Shown here: positions 9,712 to 18,431 of the stretch, piece after piece
How the letters are laid out: each line of letters starts with the position of its first letter
How positions within the stretch are numbered: the first letter of the stretch is position 1
Assembly (NCBI RefSeq): GCF_007992195.1
Contig: NZ_BJZU01000068.1
Coordinates: 1-64,000, forward strand
Direction: 5' to 3'
DNA length: 64,000 nucleotides
From: Methylobacterium oxalidis
GTDB taxonomy: Bacteria; Pseudomonadota; Alphaproteobacteria; Rhizobiales; Beijerinckiaceae
Notes under the pieces: model-generated
Database searches by the model: none
What the model was told of the DNA's origin: nothing
Seen by the model: the letters and a program-made list of their open reading frames with translations, nothing else
Program-made: the position numbers and the translations under genes

Positions 9712-12700
9712 TCAAGCCTCGAACGGCGCCAGCTCCGGCTCGTCGATCACGCCGTCGGATTCCGGCTGGGCCGCCGTCCGCCGGCGGGACAGGAGCAGGA
9801 TCAGCACGGGCAGGATCAGCAGGATCAGGAGCGGCGCCAGCGCCATGCCGCCGACGACGACCAGCGCCAGCGGCTTCTGGACCTGCGAGCCGACACCCGA
9901 GGACAGAGCCGCGGGCAGGAGCCCGACGCCGGCCACCACGCAGGTCATCACGACGGGCCGCATCTGCGTGAGGCAGGTGCGCATCATCGCGCTGACGCGC
10001 TCCTCGCCCGCCGCGAGCAGCGCGTTGAACTGCGTGATCACGATGATCCCGTCCATCACCGCGATGCCGAGAAGCGCGATGAAGCCGATCGCCGCAGAGA
10101 CGCTGAAGGGGGTGTCGGTGAAGACCAGGGCGAGGATGCCGCCCGCCACCGCCATCGGGATCACGCTGAGGGCGAGCAGCGTGTCGACGACCGAGTTGAA
10201 GTTTACGAAGAGCAGGATCGCGATCAGGGCCACCGCGAGCGGCACCGTCACCGAGAGCCGGGCCAGAGCACCCTGCATGTTGTTGAACTCGCCGACGAGC
10301 TCGAGCCGGTAGCCGGGCGGCAGCGGGACTTCGGCATCGACGCGCTGGCGCGCCTCGATGATCGTGCTGCCGAGGTCGCGCTCCCGGACGCTGAACTTCA
10401 CCGGCAGGTAGCGCTCCTGGCCCTCCCGGTAGATGTAGGCCGGCCCAGACACCAGACGCACGCTGGCCACCTCGCTGAGGGGCACCTGCACCACCGTGCC
10501 GTTCGGCCCCTGGCCCGCGATGCGCAGGTTTCGGATCGCGCCGACGCTCTGCCGATACTGGGAGGCGAGGCGCACGATGATCGGGTAGTGCCGGTCGCTC
10601 CCCATGTCGTAGAGGTCGCCGGCGCTGTCGCCGCCGATCGCGGTGCGGACCGTGGTGTTGATGTCGCCGGGCGTGAGACCGTAGCGGGCGGCGCGCACCC
10701 GGTCGACGTCGATCTGCACGGTGGGCTGGCCGAGGGAGGTGAACACGCCGAGGTCGGTCACGCCTGACACCGTCTTCAGGACCGACTCGACCTTGCGGGC
10801 GACGTCGGTGAGCGTCTGCAGGTCCGGCCCGAACACCTTGAACGAGTTCTCGCCCTTGATGCCGGAGACGGCCTCCGCGACGTTGTCCTGCAGATACTGC
10901 GAGAGGTTGAACTCGATGCCCGGGAACTCCGCCCGGAGCTTGTCGAGAAGCTCCGCGGTCATGCTCTCCTTGGTGACGCCGGGACGCCACTGGTCCGCCG
11001 GCTTGAGGGGCGCGAAGAACTCGCCGTTGAAGAAGCCGGCCGCGTCCGTGCCGTCGTCCGGGCGCCCGTGCTGGGAGACGACCCGCTCCACCTCCGGCAC
11101 CGCGGCGATGATCCGGCGCATCCGGTTGACGTAGAGGTTGCCCTCCCGGAGCGAGATCGTCGCCGGCATCGTGGCGCGAAGCCACAGATTGCCCTCCTCG
11201 AGCTTCGGCAGGAACTCGGAGCCGAGATTGCGCGAGGCGAAGCCGACACCGACCGTCAGGAGGGCGGTCAGTCCCAGCACCAGTGCCTGGTTGCCGATCG
11301 CCATGCGGATCGCGGGTCGGTAGAGGCGGTCGAGGGTGCGCACGAGGACGGTCTCGACCTCCTCGATATGCTCCGGCAGCAGGTAGGCCGAGAGGACGGG
11401 CGTCACCGTGAAGGTCGCGATCAGGCCGCCGAGCAGGGCGTAGGCGTAGGTCTGCGCCATCGGCCCGAAGATGTGCCCCTCGACGCCCGTGAGGGTGAAG
11501 AGCGGCAGGAAGCCCGTGACGATGATGATGGCCGCGAACACGATCGAGCGGCTGACGTCGCTCGAGGCGCGGACGATCGCCCCGAGCTTGCCCGCGAGAC
11601 CCTTGGCGGCCCCGCCCGCGGAGGGCGGTCCGTGCCCCGAGAGGCGCCTGAAGATCGCCTCCACCATGATCACGGTGCCGTCGACGATGAGCCCGAAATC
11701 GAGCGCGCCGACGGAGAGGAGATTCGCGGACTCGCCCCGCAGCACGAGGATGATCACGGCGAAGAACAGCGCGAAGGGGATCGTCGCTACGACGATGATC
11801 GCGCTGCGCAGGTTGCCGAGGAACAGCCACTGGATCACGAGGATCAGGCTGATGCCGAAGATCATGTTGTGCAGGACGGTGTGGGTCGTGACCTCGATCA
11901 GGTCCGATCGGTCGTAGATCCGCTCGATCCGGACCCCGGGCGGAAGGATGCCGGAAGCCTCGATACGGGCGACCTCCGCCTCCACCGCCTTGATGGTCGG
12001 CGTGCTCTGCTCGCCGCGCCGCATCAGCACGATGCCCTGCACGATGTCGTCGTCGTCGTTCATGCCCGCGATGCCGAGGCGGGGCTGGTGGCCGATCGTG
12101 ACCTGGGCCACGTCGCGTACCAGCACCGGCGCGCCGCCCGATTGGGTCAGCACGGTCCCCTCGATGTCGTCGGTCGACCGGATCAGGCCGACGCCGCGCA
12201 CCACGGCCGACTGGCTGCCGAGGGTGATCCGGTTGCCGCCGACGTTGAGGTTGCTGTCGTTCAGCGTCTTCACCACCCCCGCCAGGGTGAGGCCGTAGGC
12301 GCTGAGCTTGTCGATATCGACGCTGATCTCGAAGGTCTTGGTCTTGCCGCCCCAGCCGATCACGTCGATGACGCCGGGCACGGCTCGGAACCGGCGGCGC
12401 AGCACCCAATCCTGCAGCGTCTTGAGGTCGAGCACGCTGTAGCCGGGCGGCCCGGCGAGCTTGTAGCGGAAGATCTCGCCGATCGGACTCACGGGCGAGA
12501 TGGTGGGCTTGGCACCGTTCGGGAGCTGATCGAGTTGGGCGAGGCGGTTCAGCACCTGCTGCTCGGCCTCGTAGTAGGTGTACTCGAAGCCGAATTGCAG
12601 CTTCACGTCCGAGAGGCCGTAGAGCGAGACGGTGCGGACCTGCTTCAGGTTCGGCAGGCCCGAGGTGATCACCTCGATCGGCACCGTGATGTAGCGCTCG

Positions 12701-12879
12701 ATCTCCTCTCCGGAGAGGCCCGGCGCCTGCGTGACCACGTCGATCATCGGCGGGGTCGGATCCGGATAGGCCTCGATGTTCAGCGTGCGGAACGCCGCGA
12801 GCCCGCCGATCAGGAGGAGCACGAAGGCGAGCACGACCAGCACGCGCTGCCGCAGGGCGAAGGCGACGATGGCGTCCAT
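9712..12879 (-). CDS. Heavy-metal efflux RND pump, CzcA/CusA family
   Basis: A 1055-aa inner membrane proton antiporter of the HME-RND family. It begins with TM1 (MDAIVAFALRQRVLVVLAF), followed by the porter domain and a second half with the same layout, and has a charged C-terminal tail. The TM4 proton-relay segment reads ALDFGLIVDGTVIMVEAI with D394, D400 and E407. This matches the DFGxxxDG signature of Zn/Co/Cd- or Ni/Co-type pumps (CzcA, CnrA, NccA) rather than the GAMVDAAIVMIEN signature of CusA. The membrane-fusion gene lies directly upstream in the same direction, 72 bp away, and the two should be co-transcribed. No outer membrane channel gene is present. Substrate class is inferred from the signature only. 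Confidence 0.93.
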   Translation of the reverse strand: MDAIVAFALRQRVLVVLAFVLLLIGGLAAFRTLNIEAYPDPTPPMIDVVTQAPGLSGEEIERYITVPIEVITSGLPNLKQVRTVSLYGLSDVKLQFGFEYTYYEAEQQVLNRLAQLDQLPNGAKPTISPVSPIGEIFRYKLAGPPGYSVLDLKTLQDWVLRRRFRAVPGVIDVIGWGGKTKTFEISVDIDKLSAYGLTLAGVVKTLNDSNLNVGGNRITLGSQSAVVRGVGLIRSTDDIEGTVLTQSGGAPVLVRDVAQVTIGHQPRLGIAGMNDDDDIVQGIVLMRRGEQSTPTIKAVEAEVARIEASGILPPGVRIERIYDRSDLIEVTTHTVLHNMIFGISLILVIQWLFLGNLRSAIIVVATIPFALFFAVIILVLRGESANLLSVGALDFGLIVDGTVIMVEAIFRRLSGHGPPSAGGAAKGLAGKLGAIVRASSDVSRSIVFAAIIIVTGFLPLFTLTGVEGHIFGPMAQTYAYALLGGLIATFTVTPVLSAYLLPEHIEEVETVLVRTLDRLYRPAIRMAIGNQALVLGLTALLTVGVGFASRNLGSEFLPKLEEGNLWLRATMPATISLREGNLYVNRMRRIIAAVPEVERVVSQHGRPDDGTDAAGFFNGEFFAPLKPADQWRPGVTKESMTAELLDKLRAEFPGIEFNLSQYLQDNVAEAVSGIKGENSFKVFGPDLQTLTDVARKVESVLKTVSGVTDLGVFTSLGQPTVQIDVDRVRAARYGLTPGDINTTVRTAIGGDSAGDLYDMGSDRHYPIIVRLASQYRQSVGAIRNLRIAGQGPNGTVVQVPLSEVASVRLVSGPAYIYREGQERYLPVKFSVRERDLGSTIIEARQRVDAEVPLPPGYRLELVGEFNNMQGALARLSVTVPLAVALIAILLFVNFNSVVDTLLALSVIPMAVAGGILALVFTDTPFSVSAAIGFIALLGIAVMDGIIVITQFNALLAAGEERVSAMMRTCLTQMRPVVMTCVVAGVGLLPAALSSGVGSQVQKPLALVVVGGMALAPLLILLILPVLILLLSRRRTAAQPESDGVIDEPELAPFEA

Positions 12880-12951
12880 GTGAGTGTTCCCCCTGGCCGG
12901 CGCCCGGCCGGCCGCGCGATGCGGCGGCTCCTCCGGGAGCCGCCCGCGCCC

Positions 12952-14202
12952 TCAGCCCTGCGTGGCCATCCGGTCGACGAAGAGCGACCCGCGCGAGATC
13001 ACGCGCTCGCCGGTCTTCAGGCCGTCGAGAACCTCGATCGTGCCGCCGTCGACGATACCCGGCTTGATCTCCCGATTCTCGACGGAGTTGTCCGGTTTCA
13101 GGACCCAGACGCTCGCCTTGCTCCCCTCGAGGATCACGGCGGCCCGCGGCACCGAGTGGGAGAGGCTCTCGCGCTCGTTGATGATGCGCACGCTCGCGAA
13201 CATCTCGGGCTTGAGCAGGCCCTGCGGATTGTCGATGTCGGCGCGCACCACGATGCGGCGCGTCACCGGATCGACCGCGGCGCCGATGTAGTTCACCCGC
13301 CCTTCGAAGACCTTGTCGGGCAGCGACAGGACGCGGAAGGTCAGGCGCTCGCCGAGATCGACCTTCGCGGCATCGCTCTCTCGCAGCTGCGCGATGAGCC
13401 AGACCTTGGAGAGGTCGCCGATGATGTAGGACGGGTCGCTGCCGCCGGTGCCGATATACTGCCCGGGGCCGATCTTGCGCTGGATCACCGTGCCGGAGAG
13501 CGGCGCGTAGATCGTCGTTGTGGGATTGATCGCACCCTTCTGCAGGGCCGCCATCTCCTCGTCCTTGAGGCCGAGGATGCGCAAGCGGTTGCGCACCGCC
13601 TCCAGCCCGACCTCGGTCGTGCGCGCGTCGTTCGTCGCCGAGGTGAGGTCGTTCTGCGCGTTCTGAAGCTCGCGCAGGGTCGTCGTCCGCGACTCGAAGA
13701 GGTCGCGTTGGCGCTTCTCCACGGCCTGGGCGAGGGTGAGCTGCGAGCGGCTCTTGTTGAGGACGTTGAGGGCCGCGAGGTAGTCGTTCTGGGCTTGGAC
13801 CATCTCGTTGGCCTGCAGGGCGAAGAGCGGGTCGCCCTGCTTCACCTGCTCGCCCGTGCGCGCCAGGATCGACACCACACGTCCCGGATAGGGCGAGAAG
13901 ATCGGGGTGGCGCGGTACTCGTCGACGCCGACCTTCCCCTCGGTGGCGATCTCCTCGAAGAAGAGGCGCTGCTCGACGGGCTCGCTCGTCAGCGTGGCAA
14001 GTTGCGTGGGCGTCAGCACGAAGCCGCCGGCCGGAGCCGCCATCGGTGTCGCCGGCCGCTGCACGGCCGCGTCGGCGACGCTGCCGCGCTGCAGGAAGGC
14101 GTAGCCCAGCAAGCCTGCGACCGCGAGGCCGGCGAGAATGAGGAGTTGCGTGCGCAGCCTCAGCCCGATCGGGCGGAGGTGCTGACCCTTGATGTCGCTC
14201 AT
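12952..14202 (-). CDS. Membrane-fusion (periplasmic adaptor) protein of the heavy-metal RND pump, CusB/CzcB type
   Basis: A 416-aa adaptor linking the RND pump to an outer membrane channel. One N-terminal membrane anchor is visible (LRTQLLILAGLAVAGLLGYAF). It is followed by a split lipoyl/barrel-sandwich region (FSPYPGRVVSILARTGEQVKQGDPLFAL and, later, IYAPLSGTVIQRKIGPGQYI), a long alpha-helical hairpin with a coiled-coil pattern between them, and a beta-barrel (VWLIAQLRESDAAKV). It lies upstream of the pump gene in the same direction. Met-rich copper motifs of CusB are absent, which agrees with the CzcA-like signature in the pump. Confidence 0.9.
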   Translation of the reverse strand: MSDIKGQHLRPIGLRLRTQLLILAGLAVAGLLGYAFLQRGSVADAAVQRPATPMAAPAGGFVLTPTQLATLTSEPVEQRLFFEEIATEGKVGVDEYRATPIFSPYPGRVVSILARTGEQVKQGDPLFALQANEMVQAQNDYLAALNVLNKSRSQLTLAQAVEKRQRDLFESRTTTLRELQNAQNDLTSATNDARTTEVGLEAVRNRLRILGLKDEEMAALQKGAINPTTTIYAPLSGTVIQRKIGPGQYIGTGGSDPSYIIGDLSKVWLIAQLRESDAAKVDLGERLTFRVLSLPDKVFEGRVNYIGAAVDPVTRRIVVRADIDNPQGLLKPEMFASVRIINERESLSHSVPRAAVILEGSKASVWVLKPDNSVENREIKPGIVDGGTIEVLDGLKTGERVISRGSLFVDRMATQG

Positions 14203-14557
14203 CGGAGGAGGCTCAGGCGTTCGCGCTGGAGGGCGGCGTAGGTTGGGACACGCGGTTCATCGGCCGCTCTCATGCATAGACGGGCGATCCGACACCAGTC
14301 CTGAACGCCGCGAGCGCGTCGGTAGGCCAACATTTTGACGGGTCCGTGACTGATTTCACCCAGCCCAACATGGCAGAACACTGAGACCCCGAGGCGCGCT
14401 CCCGAAAACGATCCTGCCGCCCTTACAAAGATGGGCACGTTGTCGTGAGCGACCGGCGCCCGAACGCCTTCGAGTGGCCGCCTCGCTCCATCGGCCGGGT
14501 GCCCGGTCGCCGGCGCCGTGCTCATCCGCCGCGCAGTCTGTGATCTCTGAGTTGTGA
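14203..14557. other. Intergenic, divergent promoter region
   Basis: About 355 bp between the start of the membrane-fusion gene (reading left) and the start of the CYTH-like gene (reading right). An open frame on the minus strand here overlaps the adaptor start by 4 bp but resembles nothing I know. No clear operator or RNA gene was seen. Confidence 0.4.
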
Positions 14558-15019
14558 ATGCGCGTAGAGATCGAGCGGAAGTTCAGGGTCGCCCATGACG
14601 GGTGGCGGGCAGCAGCGACCGGGTGCCGCATCCTCAAGGATGGCCTCGTCGGACAGTTGGAGCGGGGCAAGGTGCGCGTGCGGCTCGAAGCGGATCGCGC
14701 TTGGCTCACGGTCAAGGGCGCGCGCAGCTGCCTCGCCGAGGTCGAACTGGCGCACGAGGCGCAGGATTTCGACCGGCCGGACTGGCTCGGCGCGGAGGTC
14801 ACCGGCGATCTCCGCTTCCGGCAGACGGCCCTGCTGCATCTCTGCGGCCAGCCGGACGGTCAGCGCGCACTCGCCGATCTCCTGTCGATCGATCCCGCGC
14901 GGCAGGCGATGTCCCGCCGCGCTCAGGCGATGGCCCCGCCGCCCTTCCGCGTCACCGCGACGATCGCGGGACGAGGCGGCATGTCGGGGCGGAAGTCGGG
15001 CCAGCGGGTCGAGGGCTGA
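14558..15019 (+). CDS. CYTH-domain protein lacking the middle of the domain
   Basis: A 153-aa product. It starts with the CYTH hallmark VEIERKFRV (ExExK type) and continues with KVRVRLEADRAWLTVKGAR, as in inorganic triphosphatase / adenylyl cyclase CyaB family proteins. The next residues, AEVELAHEAQDFDRPDWLG then AEVTGDLRF, correspond to the late part of the domain. About 50 residues normally lying between (the helix region, the KTR strand and the WEVDxF strand) are absent, with no frame change. The tunnel fold would lose several strands and key basic residues, so catalysis is doubtful. The last 97 bp overlap the end of the convergent phoX gene; the natural end may once have been upstream. 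It may be a decaying gene. Confidence 0.7.
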   Translation: MRVEIERKFRVAHDGWRAAATGCRILKDGLVGQLERGKVRVRLEADRAWLTVKGARSCLAEVELAHEAQDFDRPDWLGAEVTGDLRFRQTALLHLCGQPDGQRALADLLSIDPARQAMSRRAQAMAPPPFRVTATIAGRGGMSGRKSGQRVEG

Positions 15020-16857
15020 TCGAAGCTCGCGGGGATCGCATCGTCGTCCGACTCGCCCGGGTGCTGGACGGCGACGAAGAAGGTCTCGTCGTCGGGCGTG
15101 AAGCAGGGGCCGCACAGCTCGGCGCCGATCGGCACCCGGAAGAAGTGGCGCGACGTCGCCCGGCGCGGCCCGTCCGTCTCGACCGCCCAGATCCCGTCCG
15201 CACGGCCGGTCGCCTTGCGCGAGTTCCCGTCCGTCGAGACCCAGAGCCGGCCGCGGCTGTCGATAGTGCAATTGTCAGGCATGCCGAACCAGCCGTTCTC
15301 CGTCGTCTGCGACGAGAAGGTCGCGCCTGCGGCGGGCGGCCCGCACCGCACCAGGATCTCCCAGCGGAAGGCCGTCGCGGAATGGTCCTCGTTCTCGGGA
15401 AGCATCTCGATGATGTGGCCGAAGGCATTCTTCGGACGCGGGTTCGCCGCGTCGACCTGATCGGCCTGTCGCCGCCCGTTGTTCGTCAGCATCACGTAGA
15501 CGCGGTTCGAGCGCGGGTTCGCCTCGATGTCCTCGGGACGATCCATCTTGGTGGCACCGAGGATGTCGGCGGCCCGCCGCGTCTCGATCAGCACGTCGGC
15601 CTGCGAGGCGAAGCCCGCGGGCGCGTCGAGGCCGCCGGTCCCGTGGACGAGCGGGAGCCACGTCCCGGTGCCGTCCGCGTCGAAGCGCGCCACGTAGAGC
15701 GTGCCGGCATCGAGGAGATCGCGGTTCGCCGCACGGTCGCTCGGGTCGACGCGGCCCGCGGTGACGAACTTGTAGACGTAGTCGAAGCGCTCGTCGTCGC
15801 CGAGATAGACCACGTAGCGGCCGTCCCTGGCCACGATGCCGGCCGCACCCTCGTGCTTGAGGCGCCCGAGCGCCGTCCGCTTTTTCGGCACGGAATGAGG
15901 GTCGAACGGGTCGATCTCGACGACCCAGCCGAAGCGGTTCGGCTCGTTGGGCGCCTTCGACAGGTCGAAGCGGTCGTGGAAGCGGCCCCAGCCGTAGAAG
16001 GGGCCGCCGAGCCCGTAGCGTCGGGCGTTCTCGGCCTCGCGGCTCCCCTCGGGCAGCGCTCCGATGAAGTAGTAGTGGAAGTTCTCCTCGCCCGAGAGCC
16101 AGGTGCCCCAGGGCGTGATCCCGCCCGAGCAGTTGTTGATCGTGCCGAGCACGCTCCGGCCGTTCGGGTCGTCTGAGGTGCGCAGGCGCGGATGCCCGGC
16201 CGCCGGCCCGGTGATCTCCATCGGCGTCTCGGCGGTGATGCGGCGGTTCAGGCCGGAGCCGAGCACCGGCTTCCAGCGTCCGTCCTCGCGCCGGATCTCG
16301 ACGACCGAGCCGCCATGCGCGGCGATCTCCACCGCGACCTGCTCGCGCGAGAGCACGTCGAGGCTGGTCTTGCGGCTCTGCGGCCCGAGCCCCGGGAACA
16401 TCAGCTCGCTGTTCGTGTACTCGTGATTCACGACGAGGAGCCCGTGCTCGCTCGATCCGCCGATCGGCAGGTAGCCGACGAAGTCGTTGTTGTACCCGAA
16501 CTGCCGCCGCTGACGCTCCGCATCCTGCGCCCTCGGGTCGAGGGGCGCCGCATCCGAGAACAACGGGTCGCCCCAGCGCAGGAGGATGTCGGCCTCGTAG
16601 CCCTCGGCGACGTGGTGCGTCTCGTCCACGCCGGCCTCGATCTCGGGGAACGCGAAGCTCCCCGCCGCCTCGGCCTCCTCGGCGGACAGGAGCGGCGCGC
16701 CGAGTCCGGCAGTGAGGGCGGAGGCGGCGAGTGCGCCGCGCATCAGGTCGCGCCGACTGAGGCGGACGGCGATGAGATCGTCGAGGGTCGGGTGAGCCCC
16801 GATCTCACCGGCACCCGTTCCGGGCTCAGGATTGCGGACGCTGCGTCCGTTCGACAT
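14923..16857 (-). CDS. phoX: PhoX-family alkaline phosphatase, Tat-exported (DUF839)
   Basis: A 644-aa protein. Residues about 32-65 form a Tat signal (LSRRDLMRGALAASALTAG, then Ala-rich), preceded by a 30-residue N-region as is usual in PhoX. Family motifs include LLVVNHEYTN, NNCSGGITPWGTWLSGEENF with the conserved Cys and Glu of the Fe/Ca site, and a C-terminal propeller blade with DNCTIDSRGRLWVSTDG. PhoX enzymes release phosphate from organic esters in the periplasm using Ca and Fe. It could equally be a DUF839 protein with another substrate. The nearby upstream gene on the same strand is an adenylate cyclase, 79 bp away. No Pho box could be identified with confidence. Confidence 0.88.
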   Translation of the reverse strand: MSNGRSVRNPEPGTGAGEIGAHPTLDDLIAVRLSRRDLMRGALAASALTAGLGAPLLSAEEAEAAGSFAFPEIEAGVDETHHVAEGYEADILLRWGDPLFSDAAPLDPRAQDAERQRRQFGYNNDFVGYLPIGGSSEHGLLVVNHEYTNSELMFPGLGPQSRKTSLDVLSREQVAVEIAAHGGSVVEIRREDGRWKPVLGSGLNRRITAETPMEITGPAAGHPRLRTSDDPNGRSVLGTINNCSGGITPWGTWLSGEENFHYYFIGALPEGSREAENARRYGLGGPFYGWGRFHDRFDLSKAPNEPNRFGWVVEIDPFDPHSVPKKRTALGRLKHEGAAGIVARDGRYVVYLGDDERFDYVYKFVTAGRVDPSDRAANRDLLDAGTLYVARFDADGTGTWLPLVHGTGGLDAPAGFASQADVLIETRRAADILGATKMDRPEDIEANPRSNRVYVMLTNNGRRQADQVDAANPRPKNAFGHIIEMLPENEDHSATAFRWEILVRCGPPAAGATFSSQTTENGWFGMPDNCTIDSRGRLWVSTDGNSRKATGRADGIWAVETDGPRRATSRHFFRVPIGAELCGPCFTPDDETFFVAVQHPGESDDDAIPASFDQPSTRWPDFRPDMPPRPAIVAVTRKGGGAIA

Positions 16858-16936
16858 CGCGGTGGGCCTCGGACTGGAGAGGGCTGCAGGAGCGCGGGAA
16901 GCTCCCGCATCCGCATGTCAGACCTGTGACGGGAAA

Positions 16937-18127
16937 TCAGGCGAGGCCGTAGAGCGTTCGCTCGGCCCGCACGCCGCGCAGGCCGAACGTGCCCAGGCGA
17001 ACGGTCGGCCGCGCGCAGCGGCGGGCGACGTCCTCGGACAGGACGATGCTGCGCCCGAGCTCGTCGCAGAGCGCCTCCATCCGGCAGGTCTCGTTGACTG
17101 CCCGTCCGATCACCGTGAAGTCGAGCCGGCGGCTCGCCCCCACATTGCCGTAGACGACCTCGCCGTAATGCAGCGCCACGTCGACCGCGAGCGCCGGCTC
17201 GCCGCGGCGACGCCGCGCCGCGTTGAGCGCGTCGTTCCTTGCGACGGCCTCCTCGGCCGCCCGGAGCGCGGCCTCGCAGCTCGGACAGGGCAGGCCTCCG
17301 GCCTCGCGCACCGGAAACACGGCGAGCATCCCGTCGCCCAGAAACTTCAGGATCTCGCCCCCCTCCGCGGTGACGGCGTCCCCGATCGCCTCGAAATGCT
17401 CGTTGAGCCACGCCACCACCTGCAGCGCGTCGGCCCGCTCCGTCAGGTCGGTGAAGCCCTTGAGGTCGGCGAACAGGATGGCGGCGGCGATGCGCTCACC
17501 CTCGCCGCGGCGGATCTCTCCGGCAAGCACGCGCTGCGCGGTGTTCGGGCCGAGATAGACGCTGAGAGCGCTCGCCGCCGTGCGCGCCGCGCTCGCGCGG
17601 TAGGCCGCGAGCCCGAGCGCCGGCATCAGGCCCGCGACCGCGGCGATCTCGGATGCCGTGAACCCGCCGGGGCGATCCGTCGCGAAGGAGAAGGCGAAGC
17701 CGCGCACCACGGAGCCGCCGTCGCCGAAGGTGACGAGGCGCATCACGTAATCGGTGCCGCCGGCCTCGCGCAGTGTCGCGAGTAGCTCGAAATCGTTCGA
17801 GCCCTCGCCCGCCTCCAGTCGCCAGCGGAACTCCGCGAGGTCCTGTGACAGCAGATGGTAGATCACGCTGCGCTGGAAATTCCGCTCCTGCTCCGGCCCG
17901 TGCAGGAAGGTGCCGACCGTCACCGGCTGATCGCGCCACCATTTGTGCGTGAGCGCGCGGAAGTGCGGATCGATGGTGGGCAGGTCGAGGCTCGCCCGCC
18001 AGACCGGCACGCCCCGCGCGACGAGCCGCTCGCAGATGCCGGCGAGCAGGCTGCCGAGATCGTCGGTGGCGAGAGCGTGCCTGAGGATCCAGTCGATGAG
18101 GTCGTGGGGTTCGGCCGAAGCGTCCAT
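16937..18127 (-). CDS. Class III adenylate/guanylate cyclase
   Basis: A 396-aa cytoplasmic protein. Residues about 1-190 form an N-terminal region of the kind found before many rhizobial cyclases, possibly sensory, with no membrane segments. The C-terminal half is a class III catalytic domain: metal Asp in FADLKGFTDL, second metal Asp in EILKFLGDGMLAVF, adenine-selecting Lys in the same segment and Asp in LDFTVIGRAVNETCRME, which also holds the transition-state Asn and Arg. The set is complete, so it should make cAMP. No regulator partner is adjacent. The Cys pair in GGLPCPSCEAAL inside the catalytic domain is unusual. Confidence 0.9.
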   Translation of the reverse strand: MDASAEPHDLIDWILRHALATDDLGSLLAGICERLVARGVPVWRASLDLPTIDPHFRALTHKWWRDQPVTVGTFLHGPEQERNFQRSVIYHLLSQDLAEFRWRLEAGEGSNDFELLATLREAGGTDYVMRLVTFGDGGSVVRGFAFSFATDRPGGFTASEIAAVAGLMPALGLAAYRASAARTAASALSVYLGPNTAQRVLAGEIRRGEGERIAAAILFADLKGFTDLTERADALQVVAWLNEHFEAIGDAVTAEGGEILKFLGDGMLAVFPVREAGGLPCPSCEAALRAAEEAVARNDALNAARRRRGEPALAVDVALHYGEVVYGNVGASRRLDFTVIGRAVNETCRMEALCDELGRSIVLSEDVARRCARPTVRLGTFGLRGVRAERTLYGLA

Positions 18128-18431
18128 GCGGCAGATATGCGACTCGAAACGTGCCGGAGCGTAACCTCGTCGCGCTCGGGGCGCAGGAGGAGCGTCCTGG
18201 CGAAAAACAGATTCCTGCCGAAATCGGCAACAGCGGATTATCTCAGTAAGACCGCCCCTCTCTCCGCAGCATTAGACTTCCGAGTGTTTCCTGATACTGT
18301 CGATCTTACGACGGTCGGCAGTGCTTCGACCGTGCGGTTTCGTACAGGACCGCCGGCAAGCGAGGCCGTCCTGTGGTGTGACGCGCGAGATCCCTCCCGC
18401 CCCTTCCCGGGCCCCAGCGGAGACGGTTCAG
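18128..18431. other. Intergenic, divergent promoter region
   Basis: 304 bp between the cyclase start (reading left) and the lipase-like gene (reading right). The section near 18220-18310 is less GC-rich than the neighbours, as expected of promoters. No specific motif is supported. Confidence 0.35.

Noticed and set aside
14199-14525. Open frame of 108 codons overlapping the adaptor start by 4 bp
   Set aside because: The overlap looks operon-like, but the sequence has no family match and no outer membrane channel features.
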